A stretch of DNA of 64,000 bases from Arabidopsis thaliana (Eukaryota > Streptophyta > Magnoliopsida > Brassicales > Brassicaceae). How positions within the stretch are numbered: the stretch's first letter is position 1; each line of letters begins with the position of its first letter. The position numbers and the translations under genes are program-made. Shown piece by piece: positions 48,990-59,917 of this stretch. The stretch spans positions 12,208,001 to 12,272,000 of the forward strand of contig NC_003070.9 in assembly GCF_000001735.4 (NCBI RefSeq), given 5' to 3'. Under the pieces are notes generated by a model. The model had not been told where the DNA came from. It searched no databases and saw nothing but the letters and a program-made list of their open reading frames with translations.

Positions 48990-51900
48990 ATGGCCCAGAA
49001 GTTGGAAGCAAAAGGCGGGAAAGGAGGCAATCAGTGGGATGATTTACTTGACCATGACAATATCGCAAAGATTCATGTACAAGGTGGTCATGAAGGGATT
49101 CAGTACGTCAAGTTTGATTATGTTAAGTTTGATAATCTCAAGATTGGTCAACCCAAACTTGGATCAATCCATGGTCTCTCGCGTAAAGGATTCACGCAAA
49201 CGGTATGTGTTTCTAAAAAAAAAAAAATTAACTATTTTTCAGTCTACTTAACTATTTTCATTTTAGAAAAAAGCATTCTCATAATCTATTCTCTTTTTTT
49301 TTTCTTTTACTTAGTTAATTAACTAGAAAGTAATGAAATGTGACTTCTAAAAGTCTTTTTATTAATATAAACTAAAATTAAAAATATATTTAATAATACA
49401 TGTTTTTAAAAGAGAAATTTGGGTCGAAGAGTAGTTTTTATGTGAGAGCTTTAGACAACCTTACTTCTTTCTACAGCACTTGAATAGTAACCAACCAAGC
49501 TATAGCTTATAAAGTGAAATCTCTATAAATTAATATTCATAAATTAATAACCTCTATAAATTAATAAATTTTTCTATTTTAAACAGATATAACATAAATC
49601 ATTATAACACTATCATAATAAACCCAAACCGATATATAATTCTTAACACTGACATTAAACCCTCATTTAGATTTTTAATTAAATGAGATTATATATCGGT
49701 TTGAGTTTATAAAAAGTGGTTAGGGATTAGATTTAATAATTAAATAAGTTTAGCGCATTTTAATGAATTTATTTAGATAGTATAAATTGTTTTAATTTAG
49801 TTAATTAAATGATATAGCAAATTTTAATTGGTTAATTAAGAGGGGTGAATGAAAGAGGTTCATCCCTAGGGGTGAACCCAAGAATTGTTCAATATCAAAT
49901 TCTTTAAAAATTTATATCATCTCCGCGTTTAGTATAAACATTTTGTAATTGTTTTTATCATCTTTTGATTACAGTTTGAGATTGATCCCACCAGTGAGTA
50001 TATTGTATCCGTTGAAGGTTACTATGATGAATCTAAGGGTATTATTCAAGCACTTAAATTCAAAACCAACAAGAAGACTTCTGACATGATAGGATACGAT
50101 GAAAATGGTTTGAAGTTCTCACTTGAAGTTAAGGGAAAAGCAATAATTGGCTTTCACGGATTTGCTGACACTAATCTAAATTCTCTTGGAGCTTATTTCG
50201 CACCGGCTCCTCCAACTAAATTTGACTATCAAGGTGGTTCAGGAGCCCAACTTTGGGATGATGGTAGTAACTACAATGGTGTGAGAAAGGTTTCTTTTTC
50301 GTTAGATGACACCGAGATAAGGCAAATCAGGATTGAATATGACAAAAGTGGCTTAGTAGAAAAACGTGAGTACGGAAGTAACGTAGGACGACAAGAGGAG
50401 GTTCATATCTTGACATAATAAAATTCTCTAACTCTCTCTTTTTATGTATTTATATCTTATATTCTGACATATGAAGAATTTTGTTTTTACTTTAGTTTGT
50501 GCTGGACTATCCGACTGAATACATCATATATATGGAGGGTACATGCGATATTGTAAGCGATACTAGTAAAAACCGTGTGAGGTCGCTGATGTTCAAAACG
50601 TCAAAAGGGAGAACCTCTCCGATATTTGGAAAAGTTGCTGCTAGAAAATTCGTGTTTGAAAGCAATGGTAGTGCTCTTATCGGGTTTCATGGGCGAGCTG
50701 CTGCTGCCGTAGATGCCATCGGGGCATATTTCTCTCCGCTGATTCTTTCTGCTCCTGCTCCTCCGCCTCCACCTGCCGAGAAACTACAAGCAAAAGGTGG
50801 AAACGGAGGCAATCAGTGGGATGATTTAGCTGACCATGATCATGTAACAAAGATTTATGTACAAGGTGGTCAGGAAGGTATACAATACGTCAAGTTTGAT
50901 TATGTCAAGAATGGTCAACCACAAAGTGGATCAGTCCATGGTCTCTTGGGTAGAGGATTCACGCAAACGGTATGTATGTCTTCAAAATATGACAATTTAA
51001 GTATTTTCATTGTATAGTTATTATTATTGACATTTTGTAATCATTTGGTATCAACCATTTAATTGCAGTTTGAGATTGATCCAACCAATGAACATCTTGT
51101 ATCCGTTGAGGGTTACTATGATGAATCTAAGGGTTTGGTTCAAGGGCTTAAATTCAAAACCAACAAGAAGACTTCTGACATGATAGGATACGATGAAAAT
51201 GGTTTGAAGTTTTCACTTGAAGTTAACGGAAAAAAGATAATTGGCTTCCATGGATATGCTCAGACTTATCTAAACTCTCTTGGAGCTTATTTCGTAACGG
51301 CTCCTCCTACTAAATTTGACTACCAAGGTGGTTCAGGAGCCCAACTTTGGGATGACGGTACTAACTACAATGGTGTGAGAAAGATTTCCTTTGCGTTAGA
51401 TGCCAATGAGATAAGGCAAATCAGGATTGATTATGACAAAGGTGGCTTAATTGAAAGACGAGAGTACGGGGGTAACGTAGGACGACAAGAGGAGGTCCAA
51501 GTTCTGACATATTTAAATACTCTCCTCTCCCTCCCTTATATTTTCTGACATATAATCTTTTGCTTATTTTTTACTTCAGTTTGTGGTCGACTATCCAAGT
51601 GAATATATCATATATATGGAGGGTACATGCGATATTGTAAGCGATGCTAGTAAAAACCGTGTGAGGTCGCTGATGTTCAAAACGTCAAAAGGGAGAACCT
51701 CTCCGATATTTGGAAAGGTTGCTGCTCGTAAATTCGTGTTTGAAAGCAATGGTAGTGCTCTTATCGGGTTTCATGGGCGGGCTGCTGCTGCAGTAGATGC
51801 CATCGGAGCTTATTTCTCCCGGTTTATTCTTCCTCCTTCCGCTGAAACACTACAAGCAAAAGGAGGTGAAGGAGGAGATCCATGGAGCGATGGTGTTTTC

Positions 51901-52432
51901 AACGGTGTGAGGAATATATATGTAGGACAAGGTGAAAATGGTGTCAGTGCCGTCAAGTTTGTGTATGATAAAGACTCTCAGGTGGCTGAAGGGAATGATC
52001 ATGGGAAACCAACACTTCTTGGATACGAGGAGGTGACTATATATATCCTTTCACCTTTTCATTATATTCATATTTGTATTACTTGGTCCTGGATGATCAA
52101 GAGAAACTATTGGCTAATAGATCACCCGTTTCTAGTCTTAGTTAGTCAAGATGGTCAATCTCTTTTTAATTTTCCATGTTTCGCAGTTCAAGCTTGAATA
52201 TCCGAGTGAATACATCACCACGGTGGAAGGTTGTTTTGACAAAATATTTGGAAGTGGAGGCGGCGTTATAACCATGCTTAAGTTCAAGACCAACAAACGA
52301 ACCTCTCCGCCGTTTGGACTCGAAACAACATCAAACTTTGTTCTCGGGAAGGAAGGTTACAAAATTGTAGGGTTCCACGGAACATCTAGTCATGAGCTTC
52401 ATCAGCTCGGGGTATATGTCATGCCCATCTAG
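48990..52432 (+). CDS. Jacalin-related lectin with five tandem domains
   Basis: Six coding exons (48990-49202, 49975-50400, 50496-50969, 51069-51494, 51580-52032, 52187-52432) give 745 residues. Each jacalin domain is a beta-prism with the GG...W(D/S)D opening and GFHG...GAYF closing motifs. Domains lie at ~4-147, 151-295, 308-448, 451-596 and 604-745. Each is split by an intron at the same place. Domains 1+2 and 3+4 are near-duplicates. The family binds mannose or related glycans and is often stress-inducible; no signal peptide is present, so it is probably cytosolic or nuclear. The start at 48990 ([10 protein letters not shown]) fits the family. An in-frame ATG at 48927 lies upstream of a likely 3' splice site at ~48964-48972, so it may be intronic. 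Corresponds to At1g33790 from memory. Confidence 0.92.
49510..49575. mobile_element. Emigrant-like MITE terminus in lectin intron 1
   Basis: AGTGAAATCTCTATAAATTAATA at about 49512-49534 (shown here as a whole motif of 23 positions: key parts CTCTATAAATTAATA) resembles the Emigrant (mariner-type) terminus, and CCTCTATAAATTAATA recurs at 49551. No clear opposite end was found, so it is a fragment. The right part of the same intron contains abutting repeats at 49857-49879. Confidence 0.5.
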
Positions 52433-53479
52433 TGATATTTGCCCAATCTTAAGTGAGCTACAAGTTTTCTTATAAAGTATTGTCTGCTAGTCCTATGTTA
52501 ATTTGTATTTCGTTCATTTCTGCAATGTCATGTAATAAAGCAGGATTTTTTCAATCCGATTTAAAGTTTCTTTATGCATACACTGGATGGTGATCGACTA
52601 GTTCCTATTCAAAACGTCTAAATATTTGTAGAACCTTGAAAACATATTAAACAAACTGGTTGGGCAATGAAATATAAAAACTATGCGGTAAATTATTTTT
52701 GTATATATGAATCTGTTTGGAATAGAACATCATATTGCAATAATGCATACACAACATTAATTCTAGGAATAGGATGTAATTTTAAAGTAGATCATTTTGT
52801 TTGTCTCATCAGACTTGGACTAACGACTAATGATGCTCACTTTGTCTTAACTCTTAAATTTACGCATCACTAACTTTCTTACTCCAAACTCCAAAGTTAT
52901 TACTAGACATGCCAACTTCTTGGTTTAGTTAAACCACAAATTGGACACCCTTGAAATTATGCAAATGAAAGCTTTTTTTATACCGAATAAAGACAAACAA
53001 ATGGTGATGTTAATTCGTTTGACAAAAATTATTGTTCCAGAAACAAAGAACCAAAAAGTTGTTAAATCAACTTGGGTTGTTTAAAATACAAGGAAACACA
53101 AAGTTGCAACTACCATGTTGGTTCCTTTTTAACACCTGTCTTGTTTTTGGATCACTATCAAATTCTTCTTCTCTTTCAAGCATCAATTTTAAAATCAGAA
53201 ATCTCTCCATTACGTTTCACATCTTCCAATTACCATGAATATAAAATATTACTATACAATATGAAAAAAAACAATTAGTTAGTATATGTGTATTCATCAC
53301 CAACTTCTGTTGTATTGGAAGAACAGCAACCTTAGTAGCTTTCATGTCCTCCTCAACTTCCTCAATGATTAAGCCATAACCTCTCTATATTATATACACT
53401 TCTCATCATTATCAAAACATCTTCCTCATTCATAGATCCAAAAACCCAAATCGAAAAATCGATTCTTTAGTCAGAAAAA
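52433..53479. other. Between lectin and glucuronoxylan methyltransferase genes
   Basis: This holds the lectin 3' UTR and a segment at ~52800-52920 that resembles 47880-48030 (CTTGGACTRACGACTAATG). A TATATTATATAC box at ~53386-53397, about 85 bases upstream of the next start codon, is the likely promoter of the methyltransferase. Confidence 0.5.
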
Positions 53480-54456
53480 ATGAGGACCAAATCTCCATCT
53501 TCTCTTAATCTCAAGGTCATATTCATAGGTTCCTCAATCTTGATCTTGATCATCATCTACTTAGCAAGATCAAACATCTCTTCTTCCTCTTCAAAGCCAA
53601 TCTCCAAAACAAATCTCTCCCAAGAAGAAGAAGAAACTCAGCATAAACAAGAAGGATGTCCAACAACACAACAATGCACAAAGATGCCACTTTCTTTATC
53701 CGATGCATTGGTTCATTACGTCACTAGTAACGTCACTCCACAACAAACATTTGATGAAGTCTCTGTCTCAAAGAGAGTCTTGGACAAGAAGTCTCCTTGT
53801 AACTTCCTTGTCTTTGGCTTAGGTCACGACAGTTTAATGTGGGCATCTCTTAACCATGGTGGTCGTACCTGTAAGTACTCTGTTTTTTCCTCTGTTTCAA
53901 CAGATCTAATGAAAACTTTCTGATTTCTCATTAAGGAAGTTTTTAAATTTCAGTGTTTATTGAAGAAGACCAAGCTTGGATTGCGATAGTAACTAAGAAG
54001 TTCCCAAACTTAGAATCTTACCACGTAGTTTACGACACAAAAGTCAAAGATTCAGACAAGCTGATGGAACTAGGAAGATCAGAAGAGTGTAGATCTGTGT
54101 CTGATCCGAGAAACTCCAAATGTGATCTTGCGTTGAAAGATTTCCCGGCGGACTTTTACGAGACGAAATGGGATCTGATCATGGTTGATGCACCAACTGG
54201 TTACCATGAAGAAGCTCCGGGGAGGATGAGTGCTATTTACACGGCGGGGCTTTTGGCTCGTAACCGTGAAGATGGTGAAACTGACGTTTTTGTTCACGAC
54301 GTTAACCGTCCGGTGGAAGATGAGTTCTCGGCGACTTTCTTGTGTAAAGGTTATATGAGGGAGCAAAATGGGAGACTTAGACATTTTACTATTCCTAGTC
54401 ATCGGGCTCGTGCTGGACGACCTTTTTGTCCGGTGGAAGTTGATCGCCGCCGTTAA
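53480..54456 (+). CDS. GXMT1: Glucuronoxylan 4-O-methyltransferase (DUF579)
   Basis: Two exons (53480-53870 and 53954-54456) give 297 residues. The enzyme transfers a methyl group from S-adenosylmethionine to O-4 of glucuronic acid side chains on xylan, in the Golgi, during secondary wall formation. A type II membrane anchor lies at residues ~12-30 (KVIFIGSSILILIIIYLA), followed by a Ser-rich stem. The catalytic domain shows the SAM-binding loop CNFLVFGLGHDSLMWASLNHGG, then FIEED, the WDLIMVDAPTGY segment and the C-terminal HDVNRPVEDEFS and GRPFCPV motifs typical of DUF579. All conserved parts are intact. The symbol rests on recalled synteny and length (At1g33800, GXMT1, also called GXM3). 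Confidence 0.93.
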
Positions 54457-55038
54457 TTTTGTGGTGGGAGATTTATTTAGTTCACCGTCGTTGGTCGGTC
54501 AACGGACTCAGGGCTGGTAAATTGTTTTACCTAGTGGACATTGAAGGACTTGCTTAGCTGGCATTTTGTATTTGTTTTGTTTTGTTTTTGCTTGATTTAA
54601 ATACGTTTTTCAAGATTTTAGTGCATTTACTGAAATCGATACATACTAGTATTCGCATGATTATTTGTGATTTCATTATCCCTTTTGATTAATGAATACA
54701 AATAAGGAATTTATCTGAACTGATAATTGGTCATAAGGTCATTGGTAGAATTTGTCAAATTAGGGTGTTTAAAGGTAAATCAAAGCCAAAATATGAGGCT
54801 AAATGAGTAACGGACTCAGTCTAAAGGAAAAAAAAATGAAAAAAAAATGAAAAAAAAAACTCATGTTCAGATCGAACCGATTTGTTTAAATCTCGGTTCG
54901 GTTCAGAATATCATGTCTACTATATACAGTACTAGTGCTTGTGCTCCAAGATACAAAAAGGATAACAAAACAGAAGTTTTGATAAAATTCAACAACAAAA
55001 CATAGAGAATCTTTCGATTGAAAAACTCAATTGATTAA
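54457..55038. other. 3' flank of the methyltransferase gene
   Basis: This is 3' UTR and AT-rich flank. AAAAAAATGAA is repeated at ~54829-54856. No gene is seen. Confidence 0.5.
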
Positions 55039-56314
55039 GGTATTGTTCGTTTGATCAGTTGACTGATTCATCTAGGTGCAGATGACAACTGATGTTTGTT
55101 TGGACACAATTTGGTAGAACAGTTGGATGCATCAGTTAGCTGAGTTTATTAAACTCATCCAAAAAATTCAAAAATTTCAGCTGAGTTTGATCGGTGCATT
55201 GAGATGCATCAGCTGCAGTCAAAAACAGCAAATGACTAAAATACACCTTTAAAAATTGAAGAACTACAAAAAGCCATTTCTTACCCTACGGTTCTCGACA
55301 ATTCTGGACAAAGAAGAAAAAGAGATCTTTAGGATTCTTCACTTCCCTTTATCTCTCACTCTTCGATCTGCTTCTCCATTAGCGTTAGCTCTCGATCTTC
55401 TTTTCCATTAGCGCTAGCTCGGTTCTAGGTATACATATCTCTCTCTTTATTTTTGATTCTTACTTGTAATATATTTCGGGGTTTAATACTAGAGAATTGT
55501 TTAACCGCAAGCACTCTGATTTGCGTTCGATAATTGAGCGAACATTTGGAGTCTGGAAGGCTAAGTGGAGGATATTGGATCGCAAACACCCTTAATATGA
55601 GTTGAAAAAGTGGGTGAAACTTGTGACAACAACTATGACTCTCCATAATGTTATCAGAGATTCATGTCAAGAGGATGCAGATTTTGTACATTGAGAAGCA
55701 GTGGAAGAATATGAACATCATGATGATGAAGTAGTAGAGAATGATGAAGTAGAAGACAATGTTCCAAACACAGATCATGTACTGTACGTACCGGTTGGTG
55801 ATAGAGTGATGAAAGATGTACGTGATTCTATCACCGAAAAGATAGTTAGAAGATATCGACTTTTATATTAGTGGTTATTGTAGACAAAAAAATATTGTGT
55901 TTACAATGATGTATTTCTGTTTTATATTCCTCATTGTTTTTTTATGTGCCTTCTTTTAACTTTAATTAATGAATATTTTTGAACAAAACTAATTTGTAAA
56001 TTTTTAATTTAGTACCATATTTTCTTACAATTTTTTTTAGTGTTTTCCTAATTTTAATAAAAGAATAATACATTTACATCATAAAAATAAGACTAAGATA
56101 AATATATGTCTTTTTTAGTCATTTGATACACTATGCATTCAGATGCAGATGTACATAATTAAAAAATAATTCAAACGAACACATCTGCATTCAGATGATT
56201 CATCCAAATGCACTACCAACTTCAGGATTGAACATCATCCAAATGATGCATCTGAATGGATCTTCTGGATGGATCACCCAGATGCACTACCTAACTGATC
56301 AAACGAACAGCACC
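55039..56314 (+). mobile_element. Defective PIF/Harbinger transposon, 1,276 bp
   Basis: The left end GGTATTGTTCGTTTGATCAG pairs with the right end, which reads on the minus strand GGTGCTGTTCGTTTGATCAG. Flanks are TAA on the left and TAT on the right, a decayed 3-bp duplication. Subterminal regions are rich in degenerate GATGCATC/GATGAT repeats at both ends. The interior keeps only the last part of a DDE transposase (see 55500-55694), so the element is an internal-deletion derivative that would need a helper in trans. Confidence 0.85.
55500..55694 (+). pseudogene. Harbinger transposase C-terminal remnant
   Basis: The frame reads [31 protein letters not shown], stop, YELKKWVKLVTTTMTLHNVI and RDSCQEDADFVH before a stop. 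This is the well conserved (S/I)IERTFGVWK...LHNFIR region of PIF/Harbinger DDE_4 transposases. The upstream catalytic part is deleted and an in-frame stop lies at ~55593, so it is dead. The TIRs of the parent element lie ~460 and ~620 bases away. Confidence 0.85.
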
Positions 56315-57083
56315 TATATGCGATATCACATGTCGTTCTGTTGTGGCCCTCATTACTAGTTACCACAACGCCTAGGTAAACTCTAAAATTGTGAGAAAAT
56401 AATGTTTGAAAGTAAATTTTTAAAAATTTTGAAAGTAAACTTTTAAATTAAAATATTATTAAAAAATAATAATAAAATAATATTTAGTTTTACGAGGAGT
56501 GCTGAGATGGGTTGATTTGAATACGAGACGGTATAACACGGATGAAATCTTAAAATTAACGATTATACAAGCTTGACACTAAACAGAAGAAATACAAGCT
56601 TAAATTTATTTGTCCATTATTAACTAAAAAATCGATTCACAATATAAAAAAAAATTAATAGATAGCATATAATATTAGTTTTGTCTCAAGCGTCACTCGA
56701 ACCAACGACCTCTAAATTTCGCTTACGAGATTACGGATTTCTGTCCAGAATTTCTGGTATTAAAAAAAAGAAACATTTTAATACACAATTAAATTCATAA
56801 AATATCAAATAATTACCACGGGCCCACGGCCCACGGGGTGATCCTAGTTAGTATTATGCAGAAATTGATATCCCGTTTGGTAATACATCTCACTCGATAA
56901 CCAAACATGACATTTGATAAATCACTAATCAGGCTTTTTCAATTTGGGCTTGTTTGTTTACTTTATGCCTAAACTCATATCTTGTTTAGTAACAAGTTTA
57001 ACTCTGCAACCAAACAGCATCTTTAAGGTCTTATCTCACATATAAACCAACCCCACACACGAAGAACTCAGGATTGGCTAACA
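56315..57083. other. Intergenic region with a Helitron-like end
   Basis: A probable Helitron terminus ends at 56847. ACTCGAACCAACGACC at ~56696-56711 looks like an inverted tRNA B-box. The last ~150 bases are the promoter and leader of the next gene. Confidence 0.45.
56817..56847 (+). mobile_element. Probable Helitron 3' terminus
   Basis: A GC-rich stretch (CACGGGCCCACGGCCCACGG) is followed by GGTGATCCTAG and T. The CTAG|T end after a GC-rich block in AT-rich surroundings fits a Helitron, but the hairpin is imperfect, so this is weaker than the one at 32909. Confidence 0.5.
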
Positions 57084-58655
57084 ATGGCGAAGAAGAAGGA
57101 ACTGTTATCAAAAGCACCGTGGAGAGGCGACGACGAAGATGATTCCGATAAGTTTAGCAACGCAAAGCTTAAAGTCACAAAGGATTCTGATGGTATGTCG
57201 AAGATGCACGTCCCTAGCCGCGGAACCAAAAAAGGAAGTCTCGCTGATGATGATGATGATTCACTTGAGATTGATCCTCAGCTTCGTTACAGCTTCAATC
57301 GCAACTATCAGGTCTACCCTTCTCTCATTACTGTAATTCTAGGTTTCATATAGTGAATTTGCTCCTCTCTGCTCTGTTCTTAGGAAATTGTGAAATTACT
57401 AGTAAATTGTGGCAATCTTTCTTCTGTCATTTGTTCACACATCTTTAGATTATTGGGTATTGGAGAAATGTGAAAAAGATTTTATCTTTTATGTTTCTGC
57501 ACCACTTTGGTACTGTTCTGTGTCTTAAGATATTGAAAGCTTATGTGAAGCTTGAGAAGAAGTAATTTTAGCTGCAAAGAATGGATTTTTAGCTCTCTCT
57601 GTTACATAAAGCTTTGATTTTTAACACATTGTATCCAGTTTTAGTTTTGAATGAATTGGAAAATTCTGCAATGGTTGATACACTTGCTTGGTGTCTATAC
57701 ATCATTCAAATTCGAAATCTTGAGCCTTTTGCACATTGGATAGAATCTCAGATAGCAGATTCACATTTGTTAAAGAACTATACCGTAACTGTAAAACTGG
57801 TTTAAAGGGATCTTTGTATTTTCACATGTATTGGTTTCGTTATTGGGTGGTATACTTTCCTGTAAACACTCTGTGTAGTTCGATGTAGACCTACTTCCCC
57901 TTCGACTATAGTATATTTATTAGTTCTGGAAATCGTATGAATAGTTGGTTAGTCAGTTATGTAAATTCCTCTACTATTGTTCATGGTCACATTGGCCATA
58001 GACTACTTAGTGATTTAGTATCTTGGTTAAGGAGGTACTTTATAGCCTCTGCTTTGTTATATAGTCATGTTGTTATAATCCTTGGGTATGGAACAACTTG
58101 AATCATGACACATTGCATGCATCTCGAACCGTCTTTACACAGAAACATGTTTTATGCATTCACAAAGTGTTCACATACAAGCGATTTTTGAATACCATTG
58201 ATTTCCTTTCGATAGATTGTAACATGTGTTTATATTTTTATATTGTTAAAACGCTTTTCCTAAGCTGTAAAGTCTGCTTCTCTATTACAGTTCCTGCAAA
58301 GTGTATTCACTATAGACACTTTGGTGAAGCCTCTTCCTCCTTCAATGGCATTCAATGTCTCTCGCAACTTGAGCTTCTTCACCCGCATTTTCACTCAATT
58401 CTTTGGTGAGCATTATTTTTCGAATACCTTGTTAATGCAACGGATTATATAGTCAAATGTTTTCTTGTCGTACGGTAAAAGTTGTGATGACATCCTCAGT
58501 GTTTTAAAACCTTATACTCCTCAATGACCCTTGATTTATTGTCTTGGTATGCGGTTTTAACGGTTGATATGGTTAATGCAGATCCTGAAGGCATTGCAAA
58601 TGCACAGAAGTCTCTAGGGTTGGGGCAGGAAGAGAAAGCTCGCCGTGTTCGTTGA
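57084..58655 (+). CDS. Small plant-conserved protein of unknown function
   Basis: Three exons (57084-57311, 58291-58405, 58582-58655) give 138 residues with clean GT-AG borders. The protein starts MAKKKELLSKAPWRGDDEDD. It has a Lys-rich start, an acidic stretch, a second acidic run (ADDDDDSLEIDPQLRYSFNRN), then a middle LQSVFTIDTLVKPLPPSMAF segment with NVSRNLSFFTRIFTQFFDPEG and a basic C-terminus ending EEKARRVR. I recognise no enzyme motif, signal peptide or membrane helix. The NYQFLQSVFTIDTLVKPLPPS segment looks conserved enough to be a short interaction motif. It corresponds by position to At1g33810. Intron 1 is long (979 bases). Function unknown. Confidence 0.8.
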
Positions 58656-59917
58656 AATATGACCATATTTCAATCTTGTGAATGGACCCAGCACTGTTAG
58701 ATTGATTAAAATATGTCCTCAAAGAGATGTTTTGTATGAATTTTCCTAAGTACAATGAAATTTCCAAGTTCCATTTTAGCACTAGGCTTCCCTGTTTCCA
58801 TCAACATAAACTACTTACTTTGATTCAAACCCAAACTTGGTTCCATATGTGATGCCTCACCTGTTTAAAGATACATCTGTTAACTCTGGATGAGAGTTCA
58901 CGCTCTTACACCAAACCAACCTTTAAATCTTAGTTGCCATTCTCTTTAACCTCTTCTAGGTATGAAAAAGTAATGTGGTATTTAGAACTTATTAGTTGGA
59001 GAACAATTTTTCTGTTCTTGTAAGTATGTAATATTGTGATTTTACACGACAATTTTTAAAGCTAAAAACTAAGAGCCAAGAAAAATACTATGTTTTCTTC
59101 AGAAAATAAAATAAAAAATGCTATGTCTTTGTCTAGGATAATGATCTTGGGATGGAACTAAAGAAATTTTGTGAAATGCTAGTTCAGTTTTTATAGTTGT
59201 ACAAAGAAGTAGAGTAATTGGTGATTAGTTATATGTTTCTTAACTTCTACTCATATCTATGTTTTACTACTATACATATGAGTTCGGAGTATGCTATATC
59301 TACTCGATAACTAGGCTTATGCGAGGACTTCACATCACCAAAAAATTGGGTCCTTCTTAGTGGCAAACATCTAGTTTACATTTAATTGCTTCATATCACC
59401 AAGAAAGCAGTAAAAAAAAATGCTCGATCATAATCTTCCACAATTGCAGATATGAATAAAAATACTATTTTTCCAGTGTGGGAAAGTTTTGGAATTCTAA
59501 AACTTGAAACTTTACAATTAATAACAATTACATACGTATCTTAGTTTTTGCCTAGAATAGTTTTTACTGTCCTCGAGTACTGTTCCAACTGTTACAAAAA
59601 TAGCCTTTGTGACTTGTGACACAAACAACTGGAAAGCAACACATTAGACTCTGAGACCCTCACGAGACTGCATGCATGAGACACTTGTGAATATAGCCGC
59701 AGCTAAAAAGAAGTTTGGTAAGAGAGAGAAAGATAGAGAATTAAAATAGAAAAACCAACTGTCACAAAATTATCAACACATGAAACCAATTATAACATAC
59801 CGAACCAAACCAACCAACTACATTTCCTCATTATATAACTATGAACTCCACTCAAATCAATTTTCAATCTCATTCTTCTTAAAAACCATTACAATTATTT
59901 CACTAAATTATAACTTA
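58656..59917. other. 3' flank, and promoter of the GDSL lipase gene
   Basis: No gene is seen. A TATATAA box at ~59833-59839 lies about 80 bases upstream of the GDSL start codon. An upstream in-frame ATG at 59780 precedes it and is therefore probably outside the transcript. Confidence 0.5.

Noticed and set aside
59780..59917. Upstream start for the GDSL lipase
   Set aside because: It would place 46 non-signal residues before a good signal peptide and lies upstream of the likely TATA box.
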